NCBI GenBank assembly: GCA_035437945.1
Contig: DAOMZG010000261.1
Location: forward strand, 1 to 9,891
Origin: UBA9464 sp003445095
GTDB lineage: Bacteria; Verrucomicrobiota; Verrucomicrobiia; Limisphaerales; UBA9464
Direction of reading: 5' to 3'
DNA length: 9,891 bases
Numbering within the stretch: position 1 is the first letter of the stretch; each line of letters begins with the position of its first letter. This document shows, piece after piece, positions 1 to 8,400 of the stretch. The notes beneath the pieces were generated by a model. That model had not been told where the DNA came from and ran no database searches. It saw only the letters and a program-made list of their open reading frames with translations. A program made the position numbers and the translations under genes.

Positions 1-1303
1 GCTGTTCCGGACGCAGACCCAACACATTCCGGACTTCGAGCGGCAGCTTCTCCCGACTCTCGGGAGTCAGGCTCGCCTCCCAGGCAACGAATTGCGGCGT
101 CAAATCAGCAGCCCTCACATCGAGCTCCGTTTGGATCGGTTTCGCGGAGACTCGGACCGCGTTCCGCGCGGCCAACGCTTCGGGCGATCCCGCCTCAATG
201 CTCGGCTCGTCCTGGTTGTTGAAGAACGCGAACAACTGGAAATATTCGCGCTGGGTTAAAGGATCGAACTTATGGTCATGACACTGAGCGCAGCCGACGG
301 TCAGACCAAGCAGCGCCGTTCCGGTCGTGTTCACCCGGTCAATCACCGACTCGATTCGAAATTGCTCTGGGTCGATGCCGCCTTCTTCGTTGATTTGGGT
401 ATTGCGATGAAATCCGGTAGCAATCTTGAGCTGCAACTTTTCGGTCTCGGACAGACTGGCGTCGGACTCGGCCAAAAGGTCCCCCGCGAGTTGCTCAATG
501 ATAAATTCATCAAACGGCTTGTCGGCGTTGAGCGATTCGATCACCCAGTCACGCCAAGGCCAAAGCGACCGGGGCGCGTCAATGCTGTACCCGTTGGAGT
601 CGGCATAGCGGGCGACATCGAGCCAATGTCGCCCCCACGGTTCGCCATAGTGGGGAGAAGCCAAGAGGCGATCAACGAGGTGTTCGTAGGCATCCGACCT
701 CGCATCGGAGAGAAACGCATCCACGTCTTCGGGTGTGGGCGGTAAACCGGTGAGGTCGAGACTCACCCGACGAATCAACGTGATGCGGTCTGCCTCGGGC
801 GAAGGTTGGATCCCCGCGTCTTCCAGTCGCGCCAGGATAAATTGGTCAATGGGATTGCGGACCCAGTCGGATTGCCGGACGGCCGGTGGATCAACTGCAA
901 CGGGGCGCACAAACGACCAATGCACTTTGACTCCTGGTTGTTCGTCCTTGGGTGCTTCCGCACCGGCCCCAATCCACTGGCGCACTTTTTCGATCTGATC
1001 TGGCGAGAGGGCGGGTTTTTTGTAGGGCATCTGCGCCAATTCAGGATGTTCCCCCTCAAGCACCTGAATGATCAGGCTCAAGTCGATTCGCCCCGGAGTG
1101 AGTGCGGGGCCGTGATCGCCCCCGCGACGAGCGCCGGCGGCCGTGTCGAGCCGCAAGCCAGATTTTTGGTGAGCCCCGTCGTGACACGATACGCAGTGTT
1201 CCGTCAGGAGCGGCTTAACCTCTCGCAGATAGTCCACGGCTGCCCGCGCCGGAAGCAGTAACACCAGCGCGAAGCCGCAACCCAACTGGTGAAGGGGATG
1301 CAC
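1..1303 (-). CDS. PSCyt1-DUF1549 (planctomycete-type cytochrome) exported protein, C-terminus beyond the window
   Basis: The reverse strand encodes 434 codons that continue past the left edge. The start is GTG at 1303, because an in-frame TAG lies only four codons upstream and no other start fits; the ribosome site is weak. Residues 1-21 form a signal peptide with a hydrophobic run (FALVLLLPARA), so the protein should be exported. Residues 24-115 match a PSCyt1 cytochrome domain: haem motif CVSCH at 37-41 and a MPYKKPALS segment near 92 that supplies the likely axial Met. Residues about 150-365 match DUF1549/PSCyt2: NPIDQFILARL, RRVSLDLTGLPPTPEDV, SPHYGEPWGRHWLDVARYAD and a second haem motif CAQCH at 338-342, followed by DHKFDPLTQREYF. 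Family members are about 700-1100 residues and usually end in DUF1553, which would lie outside. They are typical of Planctomycetes and Verrucomicrobia and are often followed by a DUF1501 gene. The exact electron-transfer role is unknown. The family assignment is firm. Confidence 0.93.
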   Translation of the reverse strand, partial: MHPLHQLGCGFALVLLLPARAAVDYLREVKPLLTEHCVSCHDGAHQKSGLRLDTAAGARRGGDHGPALTPGRIDLSLIIQVLEGEHPELAQMPYKKPALSPDQIEKVRQWIGAGAEAPKDEQPGVKVHWSFVRPVAVDPPAVRQSDWVRNPIDQFILARLEDAGIQPSPEADRITLIRRVSLDLTGLPPTPEDVDAFLSDARSDAYEHLVDRLLASPHYGEPWGRHWLDVARYADSNGYSIDAPRSLWPWRDWVIESLNADKPFDEFIIEQLAGDLLAESDASLSETEKLQLKIATGFHRNTQINEEGGIDPEQFRIESVIDRVNTTGTALLGLTVGCAQCHDHKFDPLTQREYFQLFAFFNNQDEPSIEAGSPEALAARNAVRVSAKPIQTELDVRAADLTPQFVAWEASLTPESREKLPLEVRNVLGLRPEQ

Positions 1304-1357
1304 GACAGACCAACCCTATCCGTCGCCCGCTGGTGGGCAAGTATCCTCAATTCGAAG

Positions 1358-1371
1358 GCAGGAATTCCTGC
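1358..1371. repeat. 14-bp perfect palindrome in the 140-bp gap upstream of the cytochrome gene
   Basis: GCAGGAATTCCTGC is a perfect palindrome, centred about 60 bp upstream of the GTG start at 1303. It lies in the otherwise featureless gap between the cytochrome gene and the upstream STAND-like frame. It could be an operator for a dimeric regulator or part of an intergenic repeat. The adjoining sequence at 1373-1397 ends in CTCCCCAG, an 8-mer also present in the repeat block near 4988. I see no clear promoter and no T-tract terminator in this gap. Confidence 0.4.
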
Positions 1372-1443
1372 GTCAGTCGGCGAAGCCTCGCTCCCCAGGG
1401 TGACAAGATCTTTCAAGCGCACTGAGGAAACGGCGCAACCGCC

Positions 1444-2574
1444 TCATCGATCAAACTCGGACAGGTGCCCGCTCGCGCTTCTGAAACCGGCCAAAGCCAG
1501 TTGGTCGATCACATCCAAAGCCCGCTTCTGGTGAGCTGTCGCTTGGAGTTGGGCGTAGGCAGCGAATATCAACTTTCCAATCGTGGGTTCGTCAGCGGCG
1601 AGCGACGTGCGAATGTCCCTGGCCTGTTCACCGCAGCGTACGATGAACGCTTCGCAGACGTCTAAGGTGACGTTGGGCACTCGTTGCCGGGTGTCTTCCA
1701 AAGCATGCAATAGGAAGCTTGGTTCATCAGCGAACGCCGGACTCTCTAGGAAGCTGCGAATGAAGGGTTCGTGCTCGGTCAGCGGCGTCTCCGGTGAATG
1801 CCAGTGGTGCCAGAAACATCCCGCCGCTTGCTTTCGAACGGCCGCGCTTTCATCGCGGAAGAAACCCAACAAAACTGGTTCACACCAAGCGCGACAATCC
1901 GGATGCAAAACGTTGCTTCTCGCTACTTCGCAAGCGCCAAGGCGGCACGATTCGTTACCGGAAAGCGCCATTTCGGCGAGGTAATCGGCGCTGTCGTAGT
2001 AGAGGCGCGCCAGGCACGCCAGCTTGGCCCCCTGCTTTTTCACTTCGTCGTGACTCGACTTCAACATGCGCTCAAGGGTCGGCGCAATCTGAGTGAAATG
2101 TTCGCGCAGTCCTCGTTGAAGAAAATCGAGCACATGAGACGTCGCTAACAGTCGATCGTCGGACTGCACCAACCTTTCCATCAATCGCAATGCCGTCGAA
2201 GCTTCATGACTCGCGACCGCCACCAACGTGGACGCGACTACGGACCGGACAGCCAGGCTGGGATCGGCTACGAGTCTTTCAATTGCTCCGGAAAAATCGG
2301 CCGAATACGCGGCGTCATGGAAAATTAGGTCGCGAATCGTGCCGGCTGCGTGCCCACGGACCGTATTGATCCCATAGGTAAGCATGTCGCCGCCATAGTG
2401 GGGTCGTTCACCTTCCCAAAGTTCAACCTTCGGGTCGGGGTGTTCCGCCGCACTTTTGATAAACTGCACAGCGTCATCCGGAAGTCGCGTGTCGCGGATT
2501 TCGCCCAGTAAGTCCAAGGCGGCGCACAGGCACGCTTTATCGTTCCGGACGAACACCCGCCGCACTACGTCCAA
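1444..2574 (-). CDS. C-terminal HEAT-like helical segment of a large STAND/NACHT-type ATPase, split from the preceding frame
   Basis: This is a 376-codon frame with a TTG start at 2574, used only because an in-frame TAG immediately precedes it. The protein is an all-helical, HEAT/ARM-like solenoid without catalytic motifs. Recognisable segments are YGINTVRGHAAGTIRDLIF near residue 70, VADPSLAVRSVVASTLVAV near 105, and a closing RALDVIDQLALAG...FDR near 355-376. From memory, these features occur at the C-terminus of long STAND ATPases (roughly 1500 residues) in bacterial defence loci, where the solenoid is thought to sense a phage or stress ligand. It continues the homology of the upstream frame (2565-5183) with almost no gap, so the two are best read as one gene broken by a frameshift. 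A translationally coupled separate subunit is possible but less likely. Apart from the break at its start, the frame is undamaged. Confidence 0.7.
   Translation of the reverse strand: MDVVRRVFVRNDKACLCAALDLLGEIRDTRLPDDAVQFIKSAAEHPDPKVELWEGERPHYGGDMLTYGINTVRGHAAGTIRDLIFHDAAYSADFSGAIERLVADPSLAVRSVVASTLVAVASHEASTALRLMERLVQSDDRLLATSHVLDFLQRGLREHFTQIAPTLERMLKSSHDEVKKQGAKLACLARLYYDSADYLAEMALSGNESCRLGACEVARSNVLHPDCRAWCEPVLLGFFRDESAAVRKQAAGCFWHHWHSPETPLTEHEPFIRSFLESPAFADEPSFLLHALEDTRQRVPNVTLDVCEAFIVRCGEQARDIRTSLAADEPTIGKLIFAAYAQLQATAHQKRALDVIDQLALAGFRSASGHLSEFDR
2565..2574 (-). other. 10-nt frame overlap, probable frameshift site inside the STAND-like gene
   Basis: On the reverse strand the upstream frame reads ATT AGT TGG ACG TAG and stops at 2565. 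The downstream frame reads TAG TTG GAC GTA GTG, so it opens right after its own stop. Moving from the first to the second needs a -1 shift; equivalently, one missing base after AGT would give ...PIS-xDVVRRVF without a gap. I see no X-XXY-YYZ slippery heptamer, so a mutation (or sequencing error) is more likely than programmed frameshifting. Confidence 0.6.
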
Positions 2575-5183
2575 CTAATTGGACCGGCAATCTCAGCTTC
2601 CTTCAGTCCGTAAAGCACGTTCGTGAAGTAGCTCGGGTCCGTGTCTTCAGGAAAGCGCAGCGACAATCGAGCAAAGCGCTCCGGCTGCTCCTTCACAAAC
2701 TGCTGCAGCATCCCAGCGAGATGCTGGGCGCCGCCACGTTCAGGATGATTGAAGTCGCGCCGACGATCGGCTGAGTTGTATTTGGCAATGGCCCGCAGCC
2801 ATTGATCGTCAGTCATGTGCAGTGCGGAGTCCCGCTTGATCGGCGATACGACTTCACAGGAGTGAACGCCGCGCGGTGGACTGTCAGGCGCCTTAAATTT
2901 CCCGCTCCACTCCGCGAGTTGGGCCTTCGCTCGATTGCTGGTCCGAGCGACGGGGAGAGCGGAAGCGAGGTTGTATGCCGCTCGGCCGCGGCTCCTAATG
3001 CCGTCGCGTGTTCGTTCATACGCAGGGACAAATTCGAGCAACGCTGCTTCCAATCCGCGGAATGTACTGTCCGCGCAATGTGGAGAACATGCCTCGATGA
3101 CTTGCCGAGAAGTCCAGTAGGGGCTGTCTGAGTATCCGCAAGAGAGCCGCAGGGATTCTTGGGCCAAGAGCTGGAGCGCTTCATCGGCGAACACCACCGG
3201 GTTGCTGAGGTATGCGTATAGCAGCAGGTAATTGGCGATATAGAGTTTGGCCGCGCGTAGTCGTGCGATCAAAGGGCGCAACTCTTTGGGAGACTGCGCG
3301 CCAACAAGTGCGAGCGCCGTCTTGGAAGCCCGGAGGAACGCTTGGGAGAGGCTTGGGTATTCCCCAGCAGAGGGAACGTGCCAAACGCGATCGCGGGAGA
3401 AGGTATCGGGGTCCTTGACGTATCTGGCGGTCTCGGCCACTCGGAGAATTGCGGGTATAACGAACTGAAGGAAGGCTGCGGGTTCACTGCGGGCACTGAC
3501 TCCTAACTCTTCCACTCCCGCCTGATCATCGAACAATGACCACGGACGTTCCAATTGTTCGGCCGATGCCTGCGCCACCAAGAGTCTCCGGTCGAGCCAG
3601 TGTGCGGCCAACTCCGCACACCACACAGGCCGCTCCTCGGCAAATCCATGCAGCATCGACCAGAATGTTCCGTTGGAAACAAACTGGTCCTTGGCATCGT
3701 CGAGCGTGCCGTTGTCGAAGAGCCTCAAGAACAGTTCGAAGTAACGACGGCTCTTACTGAGATTCGGTCCCTCCATCATATAACGCAGACGCTTCCGCCA
3801 CTCACCGCCCCTTCCGACGAACGGTTCCAGCAACTCTGCGATCCGTTCGGCGTGCCAATCCGTTTGGCGTCGCAGATAGAGACACATCGTCTCCGCCAGG
3901 GAAGTTTCCGCGGAATTCAGCCACTGCTGGATCAATCCCAGGCGGTCGGCCACCACGAACATTGAGCAGGAATGGAAGAACGATTCCCAAATCCTCGAAG
4001 CTAAGTGATCAGGATTCGTTTGGTTCGCTCGCCAACGGGCCATCTCGGACTCGATCCACGGCAGTAACATTTTCAGTTCTTCATCCTTGGGTTCGGGCAG
4101 TGCGGTGAGGAGCTCAATGGTGAGCAGCTTCAAGTGCGGCCGAATCCGACCACTTCGGAGCAAGTATCCGACGCCCTCACAATACACCGCGAAATCATCG
4201 TCCCGCAGGAACGCCAACACTTGCCGCAGTTGCGCTCTGCGAAACAATTGCTGCGCGTCACTCTCGAGAAAGCGGATGAAATCCCTTCCGCCGTTTGGCT
4301 GTGTGCGGGCGAAGCAATAATCGAAGAAAGTCTCGTGCCCGAAACCGTACCGGTGTCCGTCCCAGGTGAGCACGCCTTCCGATGCCATGCGTTCCAGGAA
4401 CTCCGGCGGGAAAGCATCCATCACTGAGGCTGGCGCCGACAGTTCCTGGCGTGCGCTCAACGCAGCGGCAAGGAGTTTAATCGCCGGCTGCCAGTGGGCA
4501 TCAAACTCGAGGCGCTGCGCCGCTACGGCCTTGCGTTTGGTCGTCCAGCAGGCGTCGCAGAGTTCCTTCGGAGTGTTAAACCGGTTTTCACTTCGAGCCA
4601 GTCCCGCATCCACAAACAGAGAAAGATTCTGTGGCAACTGCAGCATCGACCGCTGCCTGGACGTCAGCTTGGATGCATCCCCTCCCTCGTTGGCCAGCAC
4701 CGCCTTGACCTCGTCGTCCGTGAACACGGCGAGCTCGATCGGAGATTCACCTTTCGTGACGAGTTGCTTCAGCCGATGCCGGACGCGCGTGGGAGCGAAG
4801 AAGGGCCTTGGGAGCGGGTGGCGCGTCGCTCCAAAGCGGGGTCGCGCTTCGCTTCGCCCCCGCACTCCACATGGCGAGCTCGCGGGATCTCCCGCAGATA
4901 CTTTCTCAACGATTGATAGGCCCGGGAGAAAAGTTGGTGGGACGATGTTTTCGGCGGGACGCCGAAAACAACACGCCGGAGGCGTCTGCTCCCCAGTTCC
5001 CGACCGTCGCAGAGGCAACGAACCATTTCTTTCACCGACTCGGCATCTGCTCCGGAACCGTTCTGAGGTCGAGCGTGAATGCGAAGTCCGGATGGGCGGG
5101 TTCCGGTGGTGGAACAAAACGGCTCTAAGTTGCTCCGTGGCGGAAGAAGCGGGAAAGACGACGACGCTCGGTTCCATACGCAT
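2565..5183 (-). CDS. Remnant of a STAND/NACHT-type defence ATPase (sensor side only), with an N-terminus read from repeat DNA; probable pseudogene
   Basis: The open frame has 872 codons. Residues from about 133 on (RVRHRLKQL, position about 4787 and downstream) look like real protein. LTSRQRSMLQLPQNLSLFVD near 173-192 and the motif FGHETFFDYCFAR at 281-293 resemble the winged-helix end of a STAND NTPase module. A long helical repeat region follows (QLFRRAQLRQVLAFLRDDD near 312; MTDDQWLRAIAKYNSADRR near 790). Such proteins normally carry an effector domain and a Walker A/B NTPase before this point. Here both are absent. Residues 1-132 are Arg/Pro/Ser-rich and overlap hairpin repeats, so I infer they are not native coding sequence; the listed ATG at 5183 is only the longest frame. 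The 3' end overlaps the frame that continues it by 10 nt. It is probably a broken, inactive immune gene. If transcribed, the solenoid alone could not hydrolyse ATP. A distant relative lacking the NTPase is the alternative. Confidence 0.7.
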   Translation of the reverse strand: MRMEPSVVVFPASSATEQLRAVLFHHRNPPIRTSHSRSTSERFRSRCRVGERNGSLPLRRSGTGEQTPPACCFRRPAENIVPPTFLPGLSIVEKVSAGDPASSPCGVRGRSEARPRFGATRHPLPRPFFAPTRVRHRLKQLVTKGESPIELAVFTDDEVKAVLANEGGDASKLTSRQRSMLQLPQNLSLFVDAGLARSENRFNTPKELCDACWTTKRKAVAAQRLEFDAHWQPAIKLLAAALSARQELSAPASVMDAFPPEFLERMASEGVLTWDGHRYGFGHETFFDYCFARTQPNGGRDFIRFLESDAQQLFRRAQLRQVLAFLRDDDFAVYCEGVGYLLRSGRIRPHLKLLTIELLTALPEPKDEELKMLLPWIESEMARWRANQTNPDHLASRIWESFFHSCSMFVVADRLGLIQQWLNSAETSLAETMCLYLRRQTDWHAERIAELLEPFVGRGGEWRKRLRYMMEGPNLSKSRRYFELFLRLFDNGTLDDAKDQFVSNGTFWSMLHGFAEERPVWCAELAAHWLDRRLLVAQASAEQLERPWSLFDDQAGVEELGVSARSEPAAFLQFVIPAILRVAETARYVKDPDTFSRDRVWHVPSAGEYPSLSQAFLRASKTALALVGAQSPKELRPLIARLRAAKLYIANYLLLYAYLSNPVVFADEALQLLAQESLRLSCGYSDSPYWTSRQVIEACSPHCADSTFRGLEAALLEFVPAYERTRDGIRSRGRAAYNLASALPVARTSNRAKAQLAEWSGKFKAPDSPPRGVHSCEVVSPIKRDSALHMTDDQWLRAIAKYNSADRRRDFNHPERGGAQHLAGMLQQFVKEQPERFARLSLRFPEDTDPSYFTNVLYGLKEAEIAGPISWT
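4836..4863. repeat. Hairpin with GCGGGG/CCCCGC arms
   Basis: Six-bp arms at 4836-4841 and 4858-4863 enclose a 16-nt loop made of short CGCTT/CGAAG-like repeats. It lies just inside the point where the STAND-like homology fades, within the repeat block. Confidence 0.45.
4874..4895. repeat. Overlapping palindrome and hairpin
   Basis: GCGAGCTCGC at 4874-4883 is a perfect 10-bp palindrome. It overlaps by two bases a second dyad with arms GCGGGA at 4882-4887 and TCCCGC at 4890-4895 around a 2-nt centre. Together with the flanking hairpins this makes a compact cluster of dyads typical of intergenic repeat elements. Confidence 0.45.
4946..4985. repeat. Twin hairpins with identical GGA triloops (REP/BIME-like element)
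   Basis: The first stem is a perfect 11 bp, TGTTTTCGGCG at 4946-4956 against CGCCGAAAACA at 4960-4970, closed by GGA. Two bases on, a second stem ACGCC (4973-4977) against GGCGT (4981-4985) is also closed by GGA. Paired hairpins of this sort are characteristic of mobile intergenic repeats (REP/BIME class, often moved by RAYT transposases). The element sits inside the apparent N-terminal coding region of the STAND remnant, which argues that the region is not real coding sequence. Confidence 0.65.
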
Positions 5184-5270
5184 TCACCGGGAAGGTGACG
5201 TACCCGCGCCCGCCAGGGTGCGCTCCTGACTGTTCGGACCATTGAACGGGCAAGACAGACCGTCCAAGAA

Positions 5271-5331
5271 CCGTGTCATGGCGACTTGTGCGGCCGAGGC
5301 TCTACCTCGGTGCTGGCGATTTCCGACACGG
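5271..5331. repeat. Nested inverted repeat downstream of the CotH gene, possible terminator or repeat element
   Basis: Outer arms CCGTGTC (5271-5277) and GACACGG (5325-5331) enclose an inner perfect hairpin CCGAGG (5294-5299), loop CTCTA, CCTCGG (5305-5310). The hexamer TGGCGA occurs twice between the arms (5279 and 5314). It lies about 107-167 bp beyond the stop codon of the CotH gene on the reverse strand, so it could end that transcript. It lacks a T-tract, so an intrinsic terminator is not established. A dispersed structured repeat is equally possible. Confidence 0.45.
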
Positions 5332-5437
5332 CAACGACCTTAAAAGTGCCACGTTCTCCATAGGCGATCAGGAGTATCCGGGCTGAACATGATGGGGCTT
5401 AGCGTCAGCTCCATCAATCGAACCTCACTTTCGAATT

Positions 5438-8400
5438 TCAACGAGACAATGCTCGGACGAAGCGAATGCGTTCAGTTGTGGTTTCCTGAATGATTACCTT
5501 CGCCCCGCCCTCTGGTCCACAGGTCGCTTCTGCGGCATCGCTCCAGATGATCAAGTCGCTGGACACCTGCGCCGCATACGTTGCTCCGGGCGTGCCAGAA
5601 AGGAGGAGGTGCAGTGAGTCCTGATTCAACGCCCACTCCACAATGGACGGTGGGTTGGCCATGAATTGGGCGGTGACGTTTAGATTCCCTCCAGGAATCC
5701 AGGTCGCTTCCGGGCCATCGGTGGTTAGGCCGCTCCATCCCGCGAACTGCCAACCGGACGTGGGCAGTGCTTCGATCGTTACCGGAACGCCATTGAAGTA
5801 GATGCCGGTCCACGGATACGGACTATCGTTCACACCTGGTAGTGAGGCATCGACGACGAGCCGGTTGATTCGGACGCGACCTCGGATCGGATCGTTCACA
5901 TCCAACGTGAGGCGCGACTGACCGTGAAGTCCGAACTGTGAGAGGAAGTGAGAACGCACTCGCCCGGTTCGTTGCGTCGCAAAATCGCGGACGGGACGAA
6001 CTCGAGTTTCCCAGGCGGCGACGTTGCCTCCGTTGGCCCGCCAGCGACGGATGTGTTCATCCATGGCCGGGCGGAGTTCATTGCGCATCGCGTCCACCAG
6101 TGCCGCCGCGCGGGTCGGCGAGTACCCCGAGTTGAGGAGGTCAGCGGCGGTGAGGAGGAAGTCTTGCTTCCATCCCGGGTTGGTCATCAAAGCGCGAAAG
6201 ACGGCGGTGCCCCAGGGAGAATCGAATCCCGGCCGGCCCGTCGGAGAAAGGGCCGCCGCCAAGGTGTTGTCGTCCACGCCACCACTCCACGGGTGGGCCA
6301 CGCCCAAATCCACATCGAACATAAGCCAACGCCAGCGTCCGTCGCGGCCCCGTCCCAGCGACGGATCGGGCGCGTCAAGGCGCCGTCGCCAGACGCGAGT
6401 GTTGTTTTGCGGCCAGTCGGCGTTACCGAAGTAAATCTCGGAAAAGAAGTAGGACAGGGTGTCCTGGGGATCGACGAGCGCCGCCACGTGATCGTAGTTC
6501 GTCGGGATGGAGAGATCGTGCGTTTGACAAAATGTCAGCAGGTCGAGCCACGGTTGTTCGTCTCCGGGATTTCCTTCTTCCACTGTTCCGGGGCCGGTCA
6601 GGATGACAACCTCGTCGTCGTCCACCCCGTAGTGCTCTTGCACGTATCGTGAGTCCTCTTGTTCGCGCACTGCCAGCACGCCCCAATATTCGCCGTCGAG
6701 GTACAGGTTGGCATAACGGGAGGACATGATGTTGAGTCCAAGTCCAGACGCGAGCCGGTGGCACCAGTCGTCGCGCATCAAGGCATAGTCCCAGTCGTTG
6801 CCCATGTTACGCAGGCGCAAATGCCGAAACTCTTGCAGCGGGGATCCATCTCCGAGCTTCGTGAGGTTGGGGAAAATGGGATAAAGAAAGGTGTTGCGCG
6901 GCAACTCGGTGCCCCGCGCCTTAAGTCCGAAACTTTTCTGGCGGAACGACCGCGAAGATTGGCCTTGGATATCGATCACGACTGGCTCGGCAAACGCCGG
7001 CTGACCGTTGGGCTCAAACCATTCCACGTACGCGTTGCGTTCCCAATTTGGTCCGCGCTGAGTGTAATTGGCGGGAGTGTGCCCAGTCAGCGCCTCTCCG
7101 GGATGCGCGGCCACATAACGGTCGAAGACTTCACCCAACATGTAGATGCCGGTGTGGTAATCGAACAGTCCGTCAGGCGCGGTCGTGAGGGCAATTGTCG
7201 GTAGCCCGTCGGTCCGGACGGCCTCGGCGCCGACGAAATAAGTGCGGGTGATTTCCGGCCCTGGAATCGCTCGGGGTCGGGTGGCGCGAGCCCGAACCAC
7301 GGTCGCCTTACGCACTTCGTCCAAAGGTGCCTTCCAGCCGTCCGTGTGTTGGTTGGCCGTGGCGGTGCCGCGAATCATTGACAGCACGTTGGGTTGACCC
7401 TTCCGACTCCGGATGGACAGTGGCGCTTCGTAGGCCGTGGATGTTTCGGTCGGTTCGGATCCGTCGAGCGTGTACCGGACGGTGACCTGGCTCTCCGAGG
7501 TGGTGAGCACGGCGTCGAACGGGTTCGGATAAAAGCCGGACGAATGGGAAACTCTCGGACCATCGAACACGATGGAGTCGTAAGGCGTCTGCGCGTTGTT
7601 GGACCGTCGTGGAGTGGGAATCGCGAGAAACTTCCATTCGCCGGTGCCATTCGGATGGCGGGCCAGGCTGACGTCTTCCCGCAGGCGCGCCGGGCTGGCG
7701 AGATCGCGCCGCGTACCATCCGGTTCTGTCAGCACTATGAACTCACCATCGGATTGGAGCTGAAAACTGGTGTGAAGATTTACCCCCGGAACCCGCCGGT
7801 CCTTTCCCGACGCGAAGACAACCAGATATGAGCGAGGAGGCATGGTGACTGCCGGGAACATCCAACGAAACGGGCGGTCCGGATTATCCGAGAGGCCCCA
7901 GCCAGCCAGCGGGACAGCCTTATCACGACCATTGAACAACTCGATCCAATCAGGTGAGTCGCCATCCTCGTCCTTCAAGGACTCCGCGTTCAGCGACACG
8001 ATCTCGTTCAAGACCAACTCACCTTTGGTCAGTGGTGGCGGACCGGTAATCGCATCCAACTCGATAATCCGCGGACCGCTGGCCGTCGTCCGGGTGAACT
8101 CGATTCGGAAGGCGCCACCCCAGCGAGCGCCATCCTTGAAAACGCGAGTGAAAGTGCCGTCGAAGCCCTGGTTGTCGAAGAAGTCGGCTTCGTCGCCGTC
8201 CACCAGGAACCGCACCAATTCGGTGGAGCGATTGGGATCGGCGCCATCGCCGCTTAAGGTCAGTCGATAGCCGGCGAGCGAGATGGACTCCTTAGTCTGC
8301 CATTCGATGAAATCCACCGTCTCACCGCCGTCCCCAATCACGTCGTTGCCGTTGTCAGGGGTGCCGCCATCGCCGAAAATGAAACTCTCGGGTTCGACGG

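Larger units (their letters stand above)
4791..5437. other. Repeat-rich, probably non-coding stretch between the STAND remnant and the CotH gene
   Basis: Several frames are open here on both strands, but their products are Arg/Pro/Ser-rich and contradict one another, as expected of GC-rich non-coding DNA. None resembles a known family. The stretch holds clustered dyads at 4836-4863, 4874-4895 and 4946-4985, and a separate nested inverted repeat at 5271-5331. Motifs such as GGGAGCAGACGCC and TTTTCGGCG remind me of dispersed intergenic repeats in Verrucomicrobia genomes; this is recollection, not a search result. No tRNA, terminator with a T-tract, or convincing promoter is visible. Confidence 0.55.

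Noticed and set aside
272..745. 157-codon plus-strand frame
   Set aside because: It lies entirely opposite the DUF1549 coding region, whose reverse-strand motifs are unmistakable; this frame is its GC-driven shadow.
1277..1303. Lipoprotein signal (LGC) in the cytochrome protein
   Set aside because: The cysteine at residue 9 precedes the hydrophobic stretch instead of following it, so a signal peptidase I site after PARA is the better reading.
1204..1422. 72-codon reverse-strand frame reaching into the gap upstream of the cytochrome gene
   Set aside because: Its 3' half overlaps the signal peptide and haem motif of the cytochrome gene in another frame; the rest covers the palindromic repeat and has no family resemblance.
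2565..2580. Programmed -1 ribosomal frameshift
   Set aside because: No slippery heptamer is present within the window in which the frames can be joined, and no obvious stimulatory stem follows.
4366..5229. 287-codon plus-strand frame opposite the STAND remnant
   Set aside because: Composition is Ser/Arg-rich with no domain, and half of it is antisense to sequence with clear STAND-like motifs. The remainder crosses the hairpin repeats.
4769..5242. 157-codon reverse-strand frame beside the STAND remnant
   Set aside because: It runs across the hairpin repeats and resembles spurious proteins made from intergenic repeats; no domain, and it is out of frame with the real coding sequence.
5948..6652. 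234-codon plus-strand frame opposite the CotH kinase domain
   Set aside because: Antisense to conserved kinase motifs, with no recognisable domain or start context.
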